Assembly (NCBI GenBank): GCA_021849505.1
Contig: JAJZSW010000026.1
Coordinates: 1 to 32,164 of the forward strand
Origin: Pseudomonadota bacterium
Lineage (GTDB): Bacteria; Pseudomonadota; Gammaproteobacteria; Burkholderiales; Rhodocyclaceae
Direction: 5' to 3'
DNA length: 32,164 nt
The notes under the pieces are model-generated. The model had not been told where the DNA came from. It was given only the letters and a program-made list of their open reading frames with translations, and did no database searches. Positions 25,202 to 32,164 of this stretch are shown here, piece after piece. Numbering within the stretch: the stretch's first letter is position 1; each line of letters begins with the position of its first letter. The position numbers were made by a program, and so were the translations under genes.

Positions 25202-25735
25202 TCAGCGCCGGCAGCCGCAGCTGCCCCAGGGGCCGCCGCAACTGCCGATATTGCGTTCCAGGAGGGAGAGCGTCGAGCGCACGCGGCCGCTCGTGCCGTC
25301 GAACAGCACGTAGAAGTGCGCCAGCTCGCCGAAGTCCTCGCAGAAGCGCCATTGCCATACCAGTTCGTCCCGGCGCTCGAAATAGGCCGTCGCGGACGGG
25401 TCGGGCGGACCGAGGAAACGCAGCACGTCTTCCATCGTCTGGTCGCGTGCGATGCGGGCGAAGACGCGCGGCTCCAGCGCGTTCTCGATGCTGCGCAGGC
25501 GCCCGTCCGCGCCGATCCGCAGCATCCAGGTATGCACGCCCTGCGGGCCGCGCGGATAGGCGAACAGCCGCGTCCCGTCCGCCTCCTGCCATTGCAGCGC
25601 GGGTTCGCCCATGGCCTGCAGCACCTCTCCGACCGTCGCATCCGGGGGCAGGCCCGTACCGAAATGGCGGCCGCCGCCGAGGCCCGTACAGGCTCCCAGC
25701 AGGGCCGTCAGGGCGATCAAGGCCAGACGTTTCAT
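25202..25735 (-). CDS. Lipoprotein, possibly BamE/SmpA-like fold
   Basis: A 177-residue lipoprotein with lipobox LLGAC. After it come two similar blocks: PPDATVGEVLQAMGEPALQW ... GTRLFAYP and ARDQTMEDVLRFLGPPD ... VWQWRF. The pattern of a short helix, V-x-LG-P-P and a beta pair recalls the BamE/SmpA fold, though the duplication is inferred by eye. The end is Cys- and Gly-rich (SCGGPWGSCGCRR), which is odd for an outer-membrane lipoprotein. The ATG at 25735 gives the clean signal; the longer reading from 25771 overlaps the upstream gene. It begins 10 bp after the CigR-like gene and converges on the DUF3683 gene with 6 bp between. Confidence 0.6.
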   Translation of the reverse strand: MKRLALIALTALLGACTGLGGGRHFGTGLPPDATVGEVLQAMGEPALQWQEADGTRLFAYPRGPQGVHTWMLRIGADGRLRSIENALEPRVFARIARDQTMEDVLRFLGPPDPSATAYFERRDELVWQWRFCEDFGELAHFYVLFDGTSGRVRSTLSLLERNIGSCGGPWGSCGCRR

Positions 25736-25745
25736 GTTTGTCTTT

Positions 25746-26252
25746 TCAGCGCAGGATATCCTCGACGGCATCGACCACCATGCTGGTGCCGATCGCGATC
25801 ATCAGGATGTCGCCGGCGACCTGCACGTAGCGGTGCTGCGGGGGCGGGGGCGGCAGGCGCACCAGGATTTCATGCGGGAGCGGGTAATAGCGCACGTCGG
25901 CCGGCAGTGCGTAGCCGCGCCGCCATTTCTTCGCCTGGCCTGGCGGCATGCAGCCGTTGCCCTTCTTCGCCAGGCCCGGCGGGCAGTGGCCGGCACGGGC
26001 CTGGCCGCCGTAGTAGTCGATCAGGATGCGGCGGGAATCGTCGTTGAAGCGGTATTGGCCGCCATTGCGGCGATCGTCGTAACGGTCCTCGCGCTTGTCG
26101 CGTTTGCCCAGGTCGTCCCGGTCGCCGCGACTTTCATGCTTGTTGCCATTCTTGCCGCCGCCGGCCCAGTCGGGCTTTTCGGCGAAAACCGGTGAGCTCG
26201 CCGCGAACAGGCCGGCGAACAGCAAAGCGGTGATACGCTGCGGATGTTTCAT
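25746..26252 (-). CDS. Periplasmic protein resembling CigR/RcnB
   Basis: 168 residues. A signal peptide (MKHPQRITALLFAGLFAASS, cut near VFA-E) is followed by a highly charged, low-complexity region (ESRGDRDDLGKRDKREDRYD). Then comes the recognisable core: CPPGLAKKGNGCMPPGQAKKW, given in outline, ALPADVRYYPLPHEI and a C-terminal hydrophobic stretch ILMIAIGTSMVVDAVEDIL. The PGLAKK-x-PPGQAKK segment is shared with the CigR/RcnB-like envelope proteins. GGGAG precedes the ATG. Function unknown; envelope or metal-stress roles are suggested only by family resemblance. It is co-oriented with the lipoprotein downstream, 10 bp away. Confidence 0.65.
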   Translation of the reverse strand: MKHPQRITALLFAGLFAASSPVFAEKPDWAGGGKNGNKHESRGDRDDLGKRDKREDRYDDRRNGGQYRFNDDSRRILIDYYGGQARAGHCPPGLAKKGNGCMPPGQAKKWRRGYALPADVRYYPLPHEILVRLPPPPPQHRYVQVAGDILMIAIGTSMVVDAVEDILR

Positions 26253-26306
26253 GGCTTTCTCCCTCCAATAATCGGATCATTTAAACGCAAACCAGGGCGT
26301 TCGGGT

Positions 26307-26642
26307 TTACATCGCCTCGCTCAAGCTCGCATTGCCGGTCGCGCGCTCGATGGCGATCCGCAACTCGCAGTATTCGGTTTGCGGCTCGACTGGCGTCGGA
26401 TCGTCGGCGCAGGAACAGCCGGCGAGGATGCCGGCGAAGAAGATGCCGACCTTGGCGTGAATGCTTGTCTCGTCGGCCTGCGCATCAAGCAGCACGACCG
26501 TGACGGGCTCGTCGGCAACGGCACTGGTGCCGGACAGCGCCTGCTGCAGCGGAAGTTCGTCGGCATGCTCTGCCAGTTCGCGCTTGAGCACGGCGGGGAA
26601 GTCCGCCGTGCCCCAGGCGCGGGCCGAATCGGGCAGATGCAT
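26307..26642 (-). CDS. Conserved hypothetical protein, 111 residues
   Basis: An uncharacterised soluble protein. It starts MHLPDSARAWGTADFPAVLK, contains ALSGTSAVADEPVTVVLLDA and IHAKVGIFFAGILAGCSCADDP, and ends with a short polar tail. The CSC-ADDPTP segment and the EPQTEYC cysteine suggest a possible metal or thiol site, but I recognise no named family. Its ATG overlaps the stop of the Old Yellow Enzyme gene by one base (TGATG), so it is translationally coupled to it. Confidence 0.6.
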   Translation of the reverse strand: MHLPDSARAWGTADFPAVLKRELAEHADELPLQQALSGTSAVADEPVTVVLLDAQADETSIHAKVGIFFAGILAGCSCADDPTPVEPQTEYCELRIAIERATGNASLSEAM

Positions 26643-27724
26643 CAGCGTTCGACCGATCCAGCGGGGGCGGCACGCAGATATTGGCGCGGCCAGCTTGTCG
26701 CCTGCCCGAGCGCCTGCGCGGCGTGCAGCGGCCAGTAGGGATCGCGCAGGATCTCGCGGCCGAGCAGCACCAGGTCGGCCTGCCCGCTGCGCACGATATG
26801 GTCGGCCTGCTGCGGCGAGGTGATCAGCCCGACGGCGGCGGTGGGGATGCCCGCCTCACGGCGGATGCGCGCGGCGAACTCGGTCTGGAAGCCTGCGCCG
26901 ACGGGAATCTGCGCCCAGGGCACGAGGCCGGCGGTGGAAACATCGACGAGGTCGACGCCGAGTGTCTTGAGGATGCGGCAGAGCTCGACGGTCTCGTCGC
27001 AGTTCCAGCCGCCTTCGACCCAATCGGTGGCCGACAGGCGCACCAGCAGCGGCAGCTCGTCCGGCCAGACGGCGCGCACGGCCGTCACCACCTCGCGCGC
27101 GAGCCGGCTGCGGTTTTCGAAGCTGCCGCCGTACTCGTCAGTCCGTTGATTCGAAAGTGGCGAGAGGAACTGGTGCAGCAGGTAGCCGTGGGCGGCATGC
27201 ACTTCGATGACCTGGAAGCCGGCAGCCAGCGCGCGTTGCGCGGCGGCGGCGAAGCTGTCGACGACGTTGCGGATGCCCGTCGCGGCGAGAGCGGTCGGGA
27301 CTGCATAACCGTCACCGAAGGTGATCGGTGACGGCGCGACGGGGGTCCAGCCGCCTTCGTCCAGCGGCAGCGTGCATTGCTTCTGCCAGCCGAGGCCGAC
27401 GCCGCCCTTGCGTCCGGCGTGCGCGAGCTGGAGCGCCGGGACACAGCCGTGCTCGCGTGCGAAGCAGGCGATGTGCGCCAGCGGTTCGACCTGGGCGTCG
27501 CTCCACAGGCCGAGGTCGCCGAAGCTGATGCGGCCTTCCGGCGCGACGCCGGTCGCCTCGACGATCAGCAGGGCGGCGCCGCCGACCGCGCGGCTGCCGT
27601 AATGCACGAAATGCCAGTCGTTGGCGATTCCGTCGCGCGCCGAGTACTGGCACATCGGCGGTATGCCGATGCGGTGGGGCAGCGTGATGCCGCGCAGGAT
27701 CAACGGCTCGAACAGGTGGCTCAT
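26642..27724 (-). CDS. NADH:flavin oxidoreductase, Old Yellow Enzyme family (XenA/YqjM-like)
   Basis: A 360-residue TIM-barrel FMN enzyme, reducing activated C=C bonds with NAD(P)H. Motifs of the thermophilic-like/XenA class: MCQYSA near the N-terminus (active-site Cys), HAGRKGG, the substrate-binding pair in EVHAAHGYLLHQFLSPLSN, RTDEYGGSFENR, and the phosphate-binding end AVGLIT ... DLVLLGREILRDPYWP. Typical length. The gene lies 16 bp after the binding-protein gene and overlaps the hypothetical gene, forming a three-gene unit. The physiological substrate is unknown. Confidence 0.9.
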   Translation of the reverse strand: MSHLFEPLILRGITLPHRIGIPPMCQYSARDGIANDWHFVHYGSRAVGGAALLIVEATGVAPEGRISFGDLGLWSDAQVEPLAHIACFAREHGCVPALQLAHAGRKGGVGLGWQKQCTLPLDEGGWTPVAPSPITFGDGYAVPTALAATGIRNVVDSFAAAAQRALAAGFQVIEVHAAHGYLLHQFLSPLSNQRTDEYGGSFENRSRLAREVVTAVRAVWPDELPLLVRLSATDWVEGGWNCDETVELCRILKTLGVDLVDVSTAGLVPWAQIPVGAGFQTEFAARIRREAGIPTAAVGLITSPQQADHIVRSGQADLVLLGREILRDPYWPLHAAQALGQATSWPRQYLRAAPAGSVER

Positions 27725-27740
27725 GGGTTTTCTTTGGCGC

Positions 27741-28883
27741 TTACTTTTCCAGTTTCCATGTGCCGTTGACGATGCGGACCATCACGCGCGAGCGCTGGTC
27801 GAGGCCGACGTGGTCTGTGGCGCTCATGTTGTACACGCCATGCGCGCCGACGACTTCGCGCACGTTCTCCAGCGCGTCGCGCAAGGCCGCACGGAATTTC
27901 TTGGTGCCCGGCTGCGCCTTCTTGAGCGCGACGGGCACGGTGGCGGCGAGCAGGATGCCGGCATCCCAGGAATGCGCGCCGAAGGTGGTCGCGCTGCCCT
28001 TGCCGTGCGCGGCTTCATAGCGCGAGACGTAATCGAGCGCCACCTTCTTGACCTGGTTGCTGTCGGGCAATTGCGCCGCGACCAGCACCGGGCCGGCGGG
28101 CAGCAGCGTGCCTTCGACATCCTTGCCGCCGACGCGCAGGAAGTCGCTGTTGGCGACGCCGTGGGTCTGGTAGATCGGCCCCTTGTAGCCCTTTTCGCGC
28201 AGCACTTTCTGCGGCAGCGCGGCCGGCGTGCCCGCGCCGGCGATCATTACCGCGTCGGGTTTGGCGGCAAGAATCTTGAGCACCTGGCCGGTTACCGAGG
28301 TGTCGGTGCGGTTGAAGCGTTCCTGGGCGACGATGCCGATCTTGCGCACTTCGGCGAGCTTGCCGATCTCGCTCCACCAGCCCTCGCCGTAGGCATCCGC
28401 GAAGCCGATGAAGGCGAGCTTCTTCACGCCGGCGCTGTTCATGTGTTCGACCAGCGCGGTCGCCATGTGGGTATCGCTCTGCGCGTTCTTGAACACCCAG
28501 CGGCGCTTGGCATCCATCGGCTCGACGATGCGCGCCGACGAAGCCATCGAGATCATCGGCGTCTCGGCCTCGGCGACGATGTCGACCATCGCCAGCGAGT
28601 TTGGCGTGATGGTCGAGCCGACGATCACGTCCACCTTGTTCTCGGCGATCAGCTTGCGCGTGTTCTTGACGGCGGTGGTGGTGTCCGAGGCATCGTCGAG
28701 CAGGTGATAGTGGACTTTCTGTCCGGCAATCGTTGACGGCAGGAAGGCGAAAGTGTTCTTCTCGGGAATGCCCAGCGACGCGGCCGGCCCGGTGGCGGAA
28801 AGCGTGACGCCGACGTGGATGTCGGCGCTGGCGGAACAGGCGAAGCAGCCCAGCGCGAGGCCGAGCAGGAGGTTGCGTTTCAT
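27741..28883 (-). CDS. Periplasmic amino-acid-type binding protein (LivK-like)
   Basis: A 380-residue substrate-binding protein of the branched-chain amino-acid ABC family (Peripla_BP_6). The signal peptide MKRNLLLGLALGCFACSASA is followed by HVGVTLSATGPAASLGIPEKN, the mid-domain FIGFADAYGEGWW and the C-terminal RVMVRIVNGTWKLEK. The start at 28883 is chosen because GGGAG lies five bases away; the ATG three bases upstream is too close. No permease or ATPase genes are nearby, so it would have to use components encoded elsewhere. The ligand may be branched-chain or aromatic compounds; the pairing with an Old Yellow Enzyme suggests an aromatic or unsaturated compound, by inference only. Confidence 0.87.
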   Translation of the reverse strand: MKRNLLLGLALGCFACSASADIHVGVTLSATGPAASLGIPEKNTFAFLPSTIAGQKVHYHLLDDASDTTTAVKNTRKLIAENKVDVIVGSTITPNSLAMVDIVAEAETPMISMASSARIVEPMDAKRRWVFKNAQSDTHMATALVEHMNSAGVKKLAFIGFADAYGEGWWSEIGKLAEVRKIGIVAQERFNRTDTSVTGQVLKILAAKPDAVMIAGAGTPAALPQKVLREKGYKGPIYQTHGVANSDFLRVGGKDVEGTLLPAGPVLVAAQLPDSNQVKKVALDYVSRYEAAHGKGSATTFGAHSWDAGILLAATVPVALKKAQPGTKKFRAALRDALENVREVVGAHGVYNMSATDHVGLDQRSRVMVRIVNGTWKLEK

Positions 28884-28937
28884 CATGGCTCCCGGATTAT
28901 TGTTGTGGTGGCGCGATTCTAGTCCCGCGGCATGCGG

Positions 28938-28965
28938 CGGGTGCCGTCTTGCGAATGCTGACTTT
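28938..28965 (-). repeat. Copy E of the dispersed repeat, in the lysE promoter region
   Basis: Read on the minus strand: AAAGTC, 11-base middle, GACGGCACCCG, then CCGCA as after the copy at 32128. The right block and left block are exact and the middle differs at several positions. It lies in the 100-bp gap between divergent genes. Its plus-strand bases TTGCGA (28949-28954) can act as a -35 for lysE. Confidence 0.6.
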
Positions 28966-28976
28966 TGCCCGATAAT
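28949..28976 (+). promoter_or_regulatory. Promoter of the LysE-type exporter gene
   Basis: TTGCGA (28949-28954), 16-bp spacer, GATAAT (28971-28976), with the ATG seven bases later and no Shine-Dalgarno. On the other strand TAGAAT (28916-28921) is a possible -10 for the binding-protein gene. Confidence 0.6.
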
Positions 28977-28983
28977 GCAGCCC

Positions 28984-29628
28984 ATGCCTTTCGACCTGAC
29001 CACCGCTCAGATTCTCGGTTTCCTGCTCGCCGCCCTGCTCGTCACGCTGGCCCCGGGGCCGGACAATCTTTCCGTGCTGGGCCTCGGCATGGCGCGCGGC
29101 CGTCGCGCCGGCATCGGCTTCGGGCTGGGCTGCGCGCTCGGTTGCTTCACCCATACGCTGTGGGCGAGCCTCGGCATCACGGCCGTGCTCGCCGCTTCCG
29201 AGGCGGCCTTCACCGCGCTCAAGCTGGCCGGCGCCGCCTATCTCTGCTGGCTCGGCTGGCAGGCGCTGAAAAGTCCCGGAGCGAAATTCGCATCCGGCGC
29301 GCGCGTTCCCGATGTGACGCCCTTCGCCGTCTATCTGCGCCGCGGCTTCGTCGCCAACGCGATCAATCCCAAGGTCGCGCTGTTCTTCCTCGCCTTCCTG
29401 CCGCAGTTCGTGCCGGCGGGCAGCGCGCATGCCGTCGCGCAGGCGGCGGTCCTCGGGCTGGTGTTCGCAGTGCAGACTGTGCTGGTGTTCGGCCTGCTCG
29501 GCTGGTTCGCCGGCACGGTCGGCGGCTGGCTGCAGCGCCGCGCGAATTTCGGCCGCCGGCTCGACCAGGCCACCGGCGTCCTGTTCATCGGCCTCGGGGT
29601 CCGGTTGGCCATGGAGTCGCGGGCATGA
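28984..29628 (+). CDS. LysE/RhtB-family amino-acid exporter
   Basis: A 214-residue inner-membrane protein with about six hydrophobic segments. It begins FLLAALLVTLAPGPDNLSVL, carrying the family signature PGPDNL, then GLGCALGCFTHTLW, the AYLCWLGWQALK loop and NAINPKVALFFLAFLPQF. Members export amino acids or homoserine lactones; the substrate cannot be deduced. The ATG at 28984 directly follows a good -10, implying a leaderless transcript; the in-frame ATG at 28975 lies inside that -10 and is rejected. Confidence 0.9.
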   Translation: MPFDLTTAQILGFLLAALLVTLAPGPDNLSVLGLGMARGRRAGIGFGLGCALGCFTHTLWASLGITAVLAASEAAFTALKLAGAAYLCWLGWQALKSPGAKFASGARVPDVTPFAVYLRRGFVANAINPKVALFFLAFLPQFVPAGSAHAVAQAAVLGLVFAVQTVLVFGLLGWFAGTVGGWLQRRANFGRRLDQATGVLFIGLGVRLAMESRA

Positions 29629-29693
29629 AGCAGCCCTCCACCAAGATCGAAATCCACAGCTGCGAGGTCGTCCTGAACATAATTGGGGAGTAA
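29625..29693 (+). CDS. Possible 22-residue peptide overlapping the lysE stop
   Basis: An ATG overlaps the lysE TGA (ATGA), with GGAG eight bases before it, and the frame ends at TAA 29691-29693. The peptide is MKQPSTKIEIHSCEVVLNII plus two residues. The translation-coupled start is suggestive, but the product is short, unlike anything I recognise, and could be the remnant of a decayed gene. Confidence 0.25.
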   Translation: MKQPSTKIEIHSCEVVLNIIGE

Positions 29694-29698
29694 GCGCC

Positions 29699-30298
29699 TC
29701 AGTGTCCCGGCGCGGCCTCGATGCGGCCGTGATCGACGGCGACCCAGAGGCTTTCGCCGTTCTTGCGCTTCATGGCGAGGATCGCCTTGCGCGGCAGGCC
29801 CATGACGTGGCGCGTGACGACATCCATCGCCCAGCCGTGGGTGATGATCAGGATTTTCTTGCCGTGGTAGTGGCTGCCGATATCGGCCAGCGCGCCGAGC
29901 ACGCGGTCGGCGAATTCGTCCATCGTCTCGCCGCCCTCGAAATGGCCGTCGGGATTGCGCTTGAGGATGAGCTGCAGTTCCACCGGGTTGAGCTCAGCCA
30001 GTTCCGCCTTCGGAATTCCCTGGAAGACGCCGAAATTGCGTTCCATCAGGCCGGCATGGAATTTCGGATAGGGCAGGCGGATCAGCGGGGCGATGATCTC
30101 GGCGGTTTCGCGCGAGCGCAGCAGCGGGCTCGACCAGATCGCGCTGAATCCCGTCCGGTCGAACTGCGCCGCCATCTCCCGCGCCTGTCGGCGGCCGAGG
30201 GCATTGAGCGTGACATCCGTCCAGCCCTGCAAAATCCCTTGCTGGTTCCAGTCGGTTTCGCCGTGGCGGGTGATGCAGAGCAGGGCCGGTTTGCGCAT
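29699..30298 (-). CDS. Histidine phosphatase (phosphoglycerate-mutase-like)
   Basis: A 199-residue enzyme of the two-histidine family. The RHG motif TRHGETDWN (about residues 10-18) contains the nucleophile His, SSPLLRSRETAEI carries the conserved Arg, LMERNFGVFQG holds the acid/base Glu, and ITHGWAMD the second His. Such proteins may act on phosphosugars or other phosphorylated metabolites; the substrate is not defined. A -10-like TACAAT (minus strand of 30307-30312) lies eight bases before the ATG and no Shine-Dalgarno is visible. It is divergent from asnO with 45 bp between. Confidence 0.85.
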   Translation of the reverse strand: MRKPALLCITRHGETDWNQQGILQGWTDVTLNALGRRQAREMAAQFDRTGFSAIWSSPLLRSRETAEIIAPLIRLPYPKFHAGLMERNFGVFQGIPKAELAELNPVELQLILKRNPDGHFEGGETMDEFADRVLGALADIGSHYHGKKILIITHGWAMDVVTRHVMGLPRKAILAMKRKNGESLWVAVDHGRIEAAPGH

Positions 30299-30343
30299 GA
30301 TCCGGCATTGTAAGATCACGGCAGGGACAGACAGGGAACAGGC
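30299..30343. promoter_or_regulatory. Divergent control region of the histidine phosphatase gene and asnO
   Basis: In 45 bp, TACAAT on the minus strand (30307-30312) and TAAGAT on the plus strand (30311-30316) overlap by two bases as candidate -10 elements. asnO also has a Shine-Dalgarno-like AGGGAA before its ATG. Clear -35 boxes are absent, so this is tentative. Confidence 0.35.
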
Positions 30344-32128
30344 ATGTGCGGCATTGCAGGTGAATTGAGGTTCGACGGCACGGCGCCCGCGCGCGCGACG
30401 CTCGAGCGCATGAGCGCGCGCCTGGCGCGGCGCGGGCCGGACGGCAGCGGCTTCTGGAGCGACGGCCCCGTCGCCTTCGGCCACCGGCGCCTCGCGATCA
30501 TCGACCTGTCCGAGCGCTCGCGCCAGCCGATGGTCGACGCGTCCATTGGCTTGTCGCTGGTCTTCAACGGCACGATCTACAACTACCCGGAGTTGCGCCA
30601 CGAGCTGATCGGGCGCGGCCACGTGTTCTTCTCGGACGGCGACACCGAGGTGATCCTGCGCGCCTATGCCGAGTGGGGCGAGTCCTGCGTCGAGCGCCTG
30701 CACGGCATGTTCGCCTTCGCCCTCTGGGATGGCGCCAGGCTGTTCCTCGCGCGCGACCGCCTCGGCATCAAGCCGCTCTACTTCGCACGCACCGACCGCT
30801 TCTTCCGCTTCGCCTCGAACACCCAGGCGCTGCTCGCGGCGGGCGGCATCGACACGAGCCTCGATCCGGTCGCGCTGCATCACCAGTTCATGCTGCATGC
30901 CTCCGTGCCGGCACCGTTCACGATCCTCAAGGGCATCCGCAAGCTGGAGCAGGGCACGACCATGACCATCGACATTGGGGGCAATGGCGGCCGCACGAGC
31001 GAGCGGCGCTACTGGACGCTGAGCGGGCAGCGTCCCGCCGTGGCGAAGAGCGAACACGAATGGACGGAAGCCATCCACGCCGCGCTGCGCGTCGCGGTGA
31101 AGAAGCGCATCGAGATCGCCGACGTCAAGGTCGGCGTGCTGCTCTCGGGCGGGCTCGATTCCTCCCTGCTCGTCGCGCTGCTCGCCGAGCAGGGCGTGCC
31201 CGACCTGATGACCTTCTCGGTCGGTTTCGAGGACCAGCCCGAGGAGCGCGGCAACGAGTTCGAATACTCCGACGCGGTCGCCGACCACTTCGGAACGCGC
31301 CATCACAAGTACGCGATCCCGAACAGCGAGGTGCTGCGCCGCCTGCCCGAGGCCGTCGACTGCATGGCCGAGCCGATGGTCAGCCAGGACGTCGTCTCCT
31401 TCTACCTGCTGTCAGAGCAGGTGAGCCGGACCGTGAAGGTGGTGCAGAGCGGGCAGGGCGCCGACGAGGTGTTCGCCGGCTATTCGTGGCACGCGAAGAT
31501 GGCGGCCGAGCAGGGGGCGTATGTCGAGCGGCTGCAGCGCCACTACTTCGACCGCGACCATGCCGAGTTCGCCTCGATGCTGGAGGCGCGTTATCAGGTC
31601 GGCGACGTGACCTCGCAATTGCTGGCGGACAAGCTGGCCGAACCGTGCGCCGACGAATTCATCGACCAGCTGCTGCGCGCCGAGGCGACGCTGCTGATCA
31701 CCGACGACCCGGTCAAGCGCGTCGACAACATGACCATGGCTTGGGGACTCGAAGCGCGCGTGCCCTTCCTCGACCACCATCTGGTCGAACTGGCCGCGCA
31801 GATGCCGCCGGAACTGAAGCTCGACTCGGGCGGCAAGCATGTGCTCAAGACGATCGCGCGCGGCCTGCTGCCCGACAGCGTGATCGACCGGCCCAAGGGC
31901 TACTTCCCGATGCCGGCGCTGAAATACGTGCGCGGCGAATTCCTCGACTTCATGCGCGGCATCCTCGACGCCGAAGCCTGCCGCCAGCGCGGCATCTACC
32001 GGCGCGACTACGTCGACAAGCTGCTCGCCGAGCCGGACAAGCACCTCACGCGCATCCAGGGCAGCAAGCTCTGGCACCTTGCGCTGCTGGAATACTGGCT
32101 GCAGCGGAACGTCGATGGCGTGCGGTGA
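30344..32128 (+). CDS. asnO: N-acetylglutaminylglutamine amidotransferase (NAGGN pathway)
   Basis: A 594-residue asparagine-synthetase-like enzyme. An N-terminal Ntn glutaminase domain with Cys2 (MCGIAGELRF) is followed by ARRGPDGSGFW, FNGTIYNYPELR and LARDRLGIKPLYF. The C-terminal synthetase domain carries the PP-loop LSGGLDSSLL, then QSGQGADEVFAGY and ARVPFLDHHLVELA. The GELRFDGTAP opening and the DRPKGYFPMPALKYVRGEF end are those of the family that amidates N-acetylglutaminylglutamine, a compatible solute accumulated at high salt; it normally works with the ligase ngg and a peptidase. The window ends 36 bp after the stop, so the partners cannot be seen. The stop codon runs directly into a repeat copy. 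Confidence 0.85.
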   Translation: MCGIAGELRFDGTAPARATLERMSARLARRGPDGSGFWSDGPVAFGHRRLAIIDLSERSRQPMVDASIGLSLVFNGTIYNYPELRHELIGRGHVFFSDGDTEVILRAYAEWGESCVERLHGMFAFALWDGARLFLARDRLGIKPLYFARTDRFFRFASNTQALLAAGGIDTSLDPVALHHQFMLHASVPAPFTILKGIRKLEQGTTMTIDIGGNGGRTSERRYWTLSGQRPAVAKSEHEWTEAIHAALRVAVKKRIEIADVKVGVLLSGGLDSSLLVALLAEQGVPDLMTFSVGFEDQPEERGNEFEYSDAVADHFGTRHHKYAIPNSEVLRRLPEAVDCMAEPMVSQDVVSFYLLSEQVSRTVKVVQSGQGADEVFAGYSWHAKMAAEQGAYVERLQRHYFDRDHAEFASMLEARYQVGDVTSQLLADKLAEPCADEFIDQLLRAEATLLITDDPVKRVDNMTMAWGLEARVPFLDHHLVELAAQMPPELKLDSGGKHVLKTIARGLLPDSVIDRPKGYFPMPALKYVRGEFLDFMRGILDAEACRQRGIYRRDYVDKLLAEPDKHLTRIQGSKLWHLALLEYWLQRNVDGVR

Positions 32129-32155
32129 AAGTCGGCGCTGGTGAGACGGCACCCG
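32128..32155 (+). repeat. Copy F of the dispersed repeat, at the asnO stop
   Basis: It begins at the last base of the asnO TGA (TGAAAGTC), as copy A does at nadA. AAAGTC, 11-base middle, GACGGCACCCG, then TAGGCCGCA to the end of the window. It differs from the mltA copy at two of 28 positions. Confidence 0.65.
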
Positions 32156-32164
32156 TAGGCCGCA

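Noticed and set aside
28819..28842. GTCGGCGCTGGCG match to the repeat within the binding-protein signal peptide
   Set aside because: Only 13 bases match, the GACGGCAC block is absent, and the sequence is explained by a standard signal-peptide end (ASAD).

Overview
The window is a compact, GC-rich stretch of bacterial chromosome carrying housekeeping and nitrogen-control genes. It most likely comes from a betaproteobacterium, probably in or near the Rhodocyclales. The grounds are the order glnA / DUF4124 protein / ntrB / ntrC, the coaE-zapD-yacG order, the DUF3683 FAD/Fe-S fusion protein, a long-type TrpB, and a UbiH-family gene next to dsbC. The lineage is inferred from gene content and was not tested against a database. 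I see no phage, insertion sequence, integrase or CRISPR array.

Layout. 1-915: the 3' end of a possible cytochrome c gene, then a ribbon-helix-helix/RelE-ParE toxin-antitoxin pair. 915-3021: divergent nadA (-) and a CDF metal transporter (+). 3022-7709: nitrogen control, with glnA behind a sigma-54 promoter and two NtrC boxes, then a DUF4124 protein, ntrB and ntrC. 7724-8413: a YXWGXW-type lipoprotein (-). 8550-13297: birA-coaX, then a TrpB2 gene, a 50-codon membrane protein and coaE, then zapD and yacG. 13275-15055: a MutT/ThiE-like fusion and a DUF815 ATPase (-). 15073-17619: mltA, then amt behind a second sigma-54/NtrC control region. 17700-19620: ubiH-like and dsbC (-). 19697-19773: a CAT-anticodon tRNA. 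19818-21323: ilvA (-). 21413-25195: the 1260-residue FAD/Fe-S oxidoreductase. 25202-28883: envelope proteins, then an operon of amino-acid-type binding protein, Old Yellow Enzyme and a small conserved protein (all -). 28984-32128: a LysE-type exporter, a histidine phosphatase (-) and the NAGGN-type amidotransferase asnO.

The functional core is NtrBC-controlled ammonium uptake and assimilation. NtrB and NtrC are encoded here, and the two expected targets, glnA and amt, each carry a -24/-12 sigma-54 element with upstream TGCAC-N7-GTGCA-like boxes. At glnA the boxes sit at about -108 and -139, close to the Escherichia coli glnAp2 geometry, and they overlap the 3' end of the CDF coding sequence.

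The least expected signal is a dispersed element of about 28 bp, AAAGTC-N11-GACGGCACCCG, with five clear copies and one weak copy in 32 kb. Two copies begin at the stop codons of nadA and asnO. Two lie inside birA and mltA in the same reading phase, encoding KVGAGGTA and KVGSGETA. One forms part of the lysE promoter region, and a weaker one lies inside the DUF3683 gene. A second pattern is a -10-like hexamer 6-8 nt before several start codons (DUF4124 gene, birA, ubiH-like, lysE, histidine phosphatase), which suggests leaderless mRNAs. The ubiH-like gene and the tRNA also appear to share one -35 sequence.
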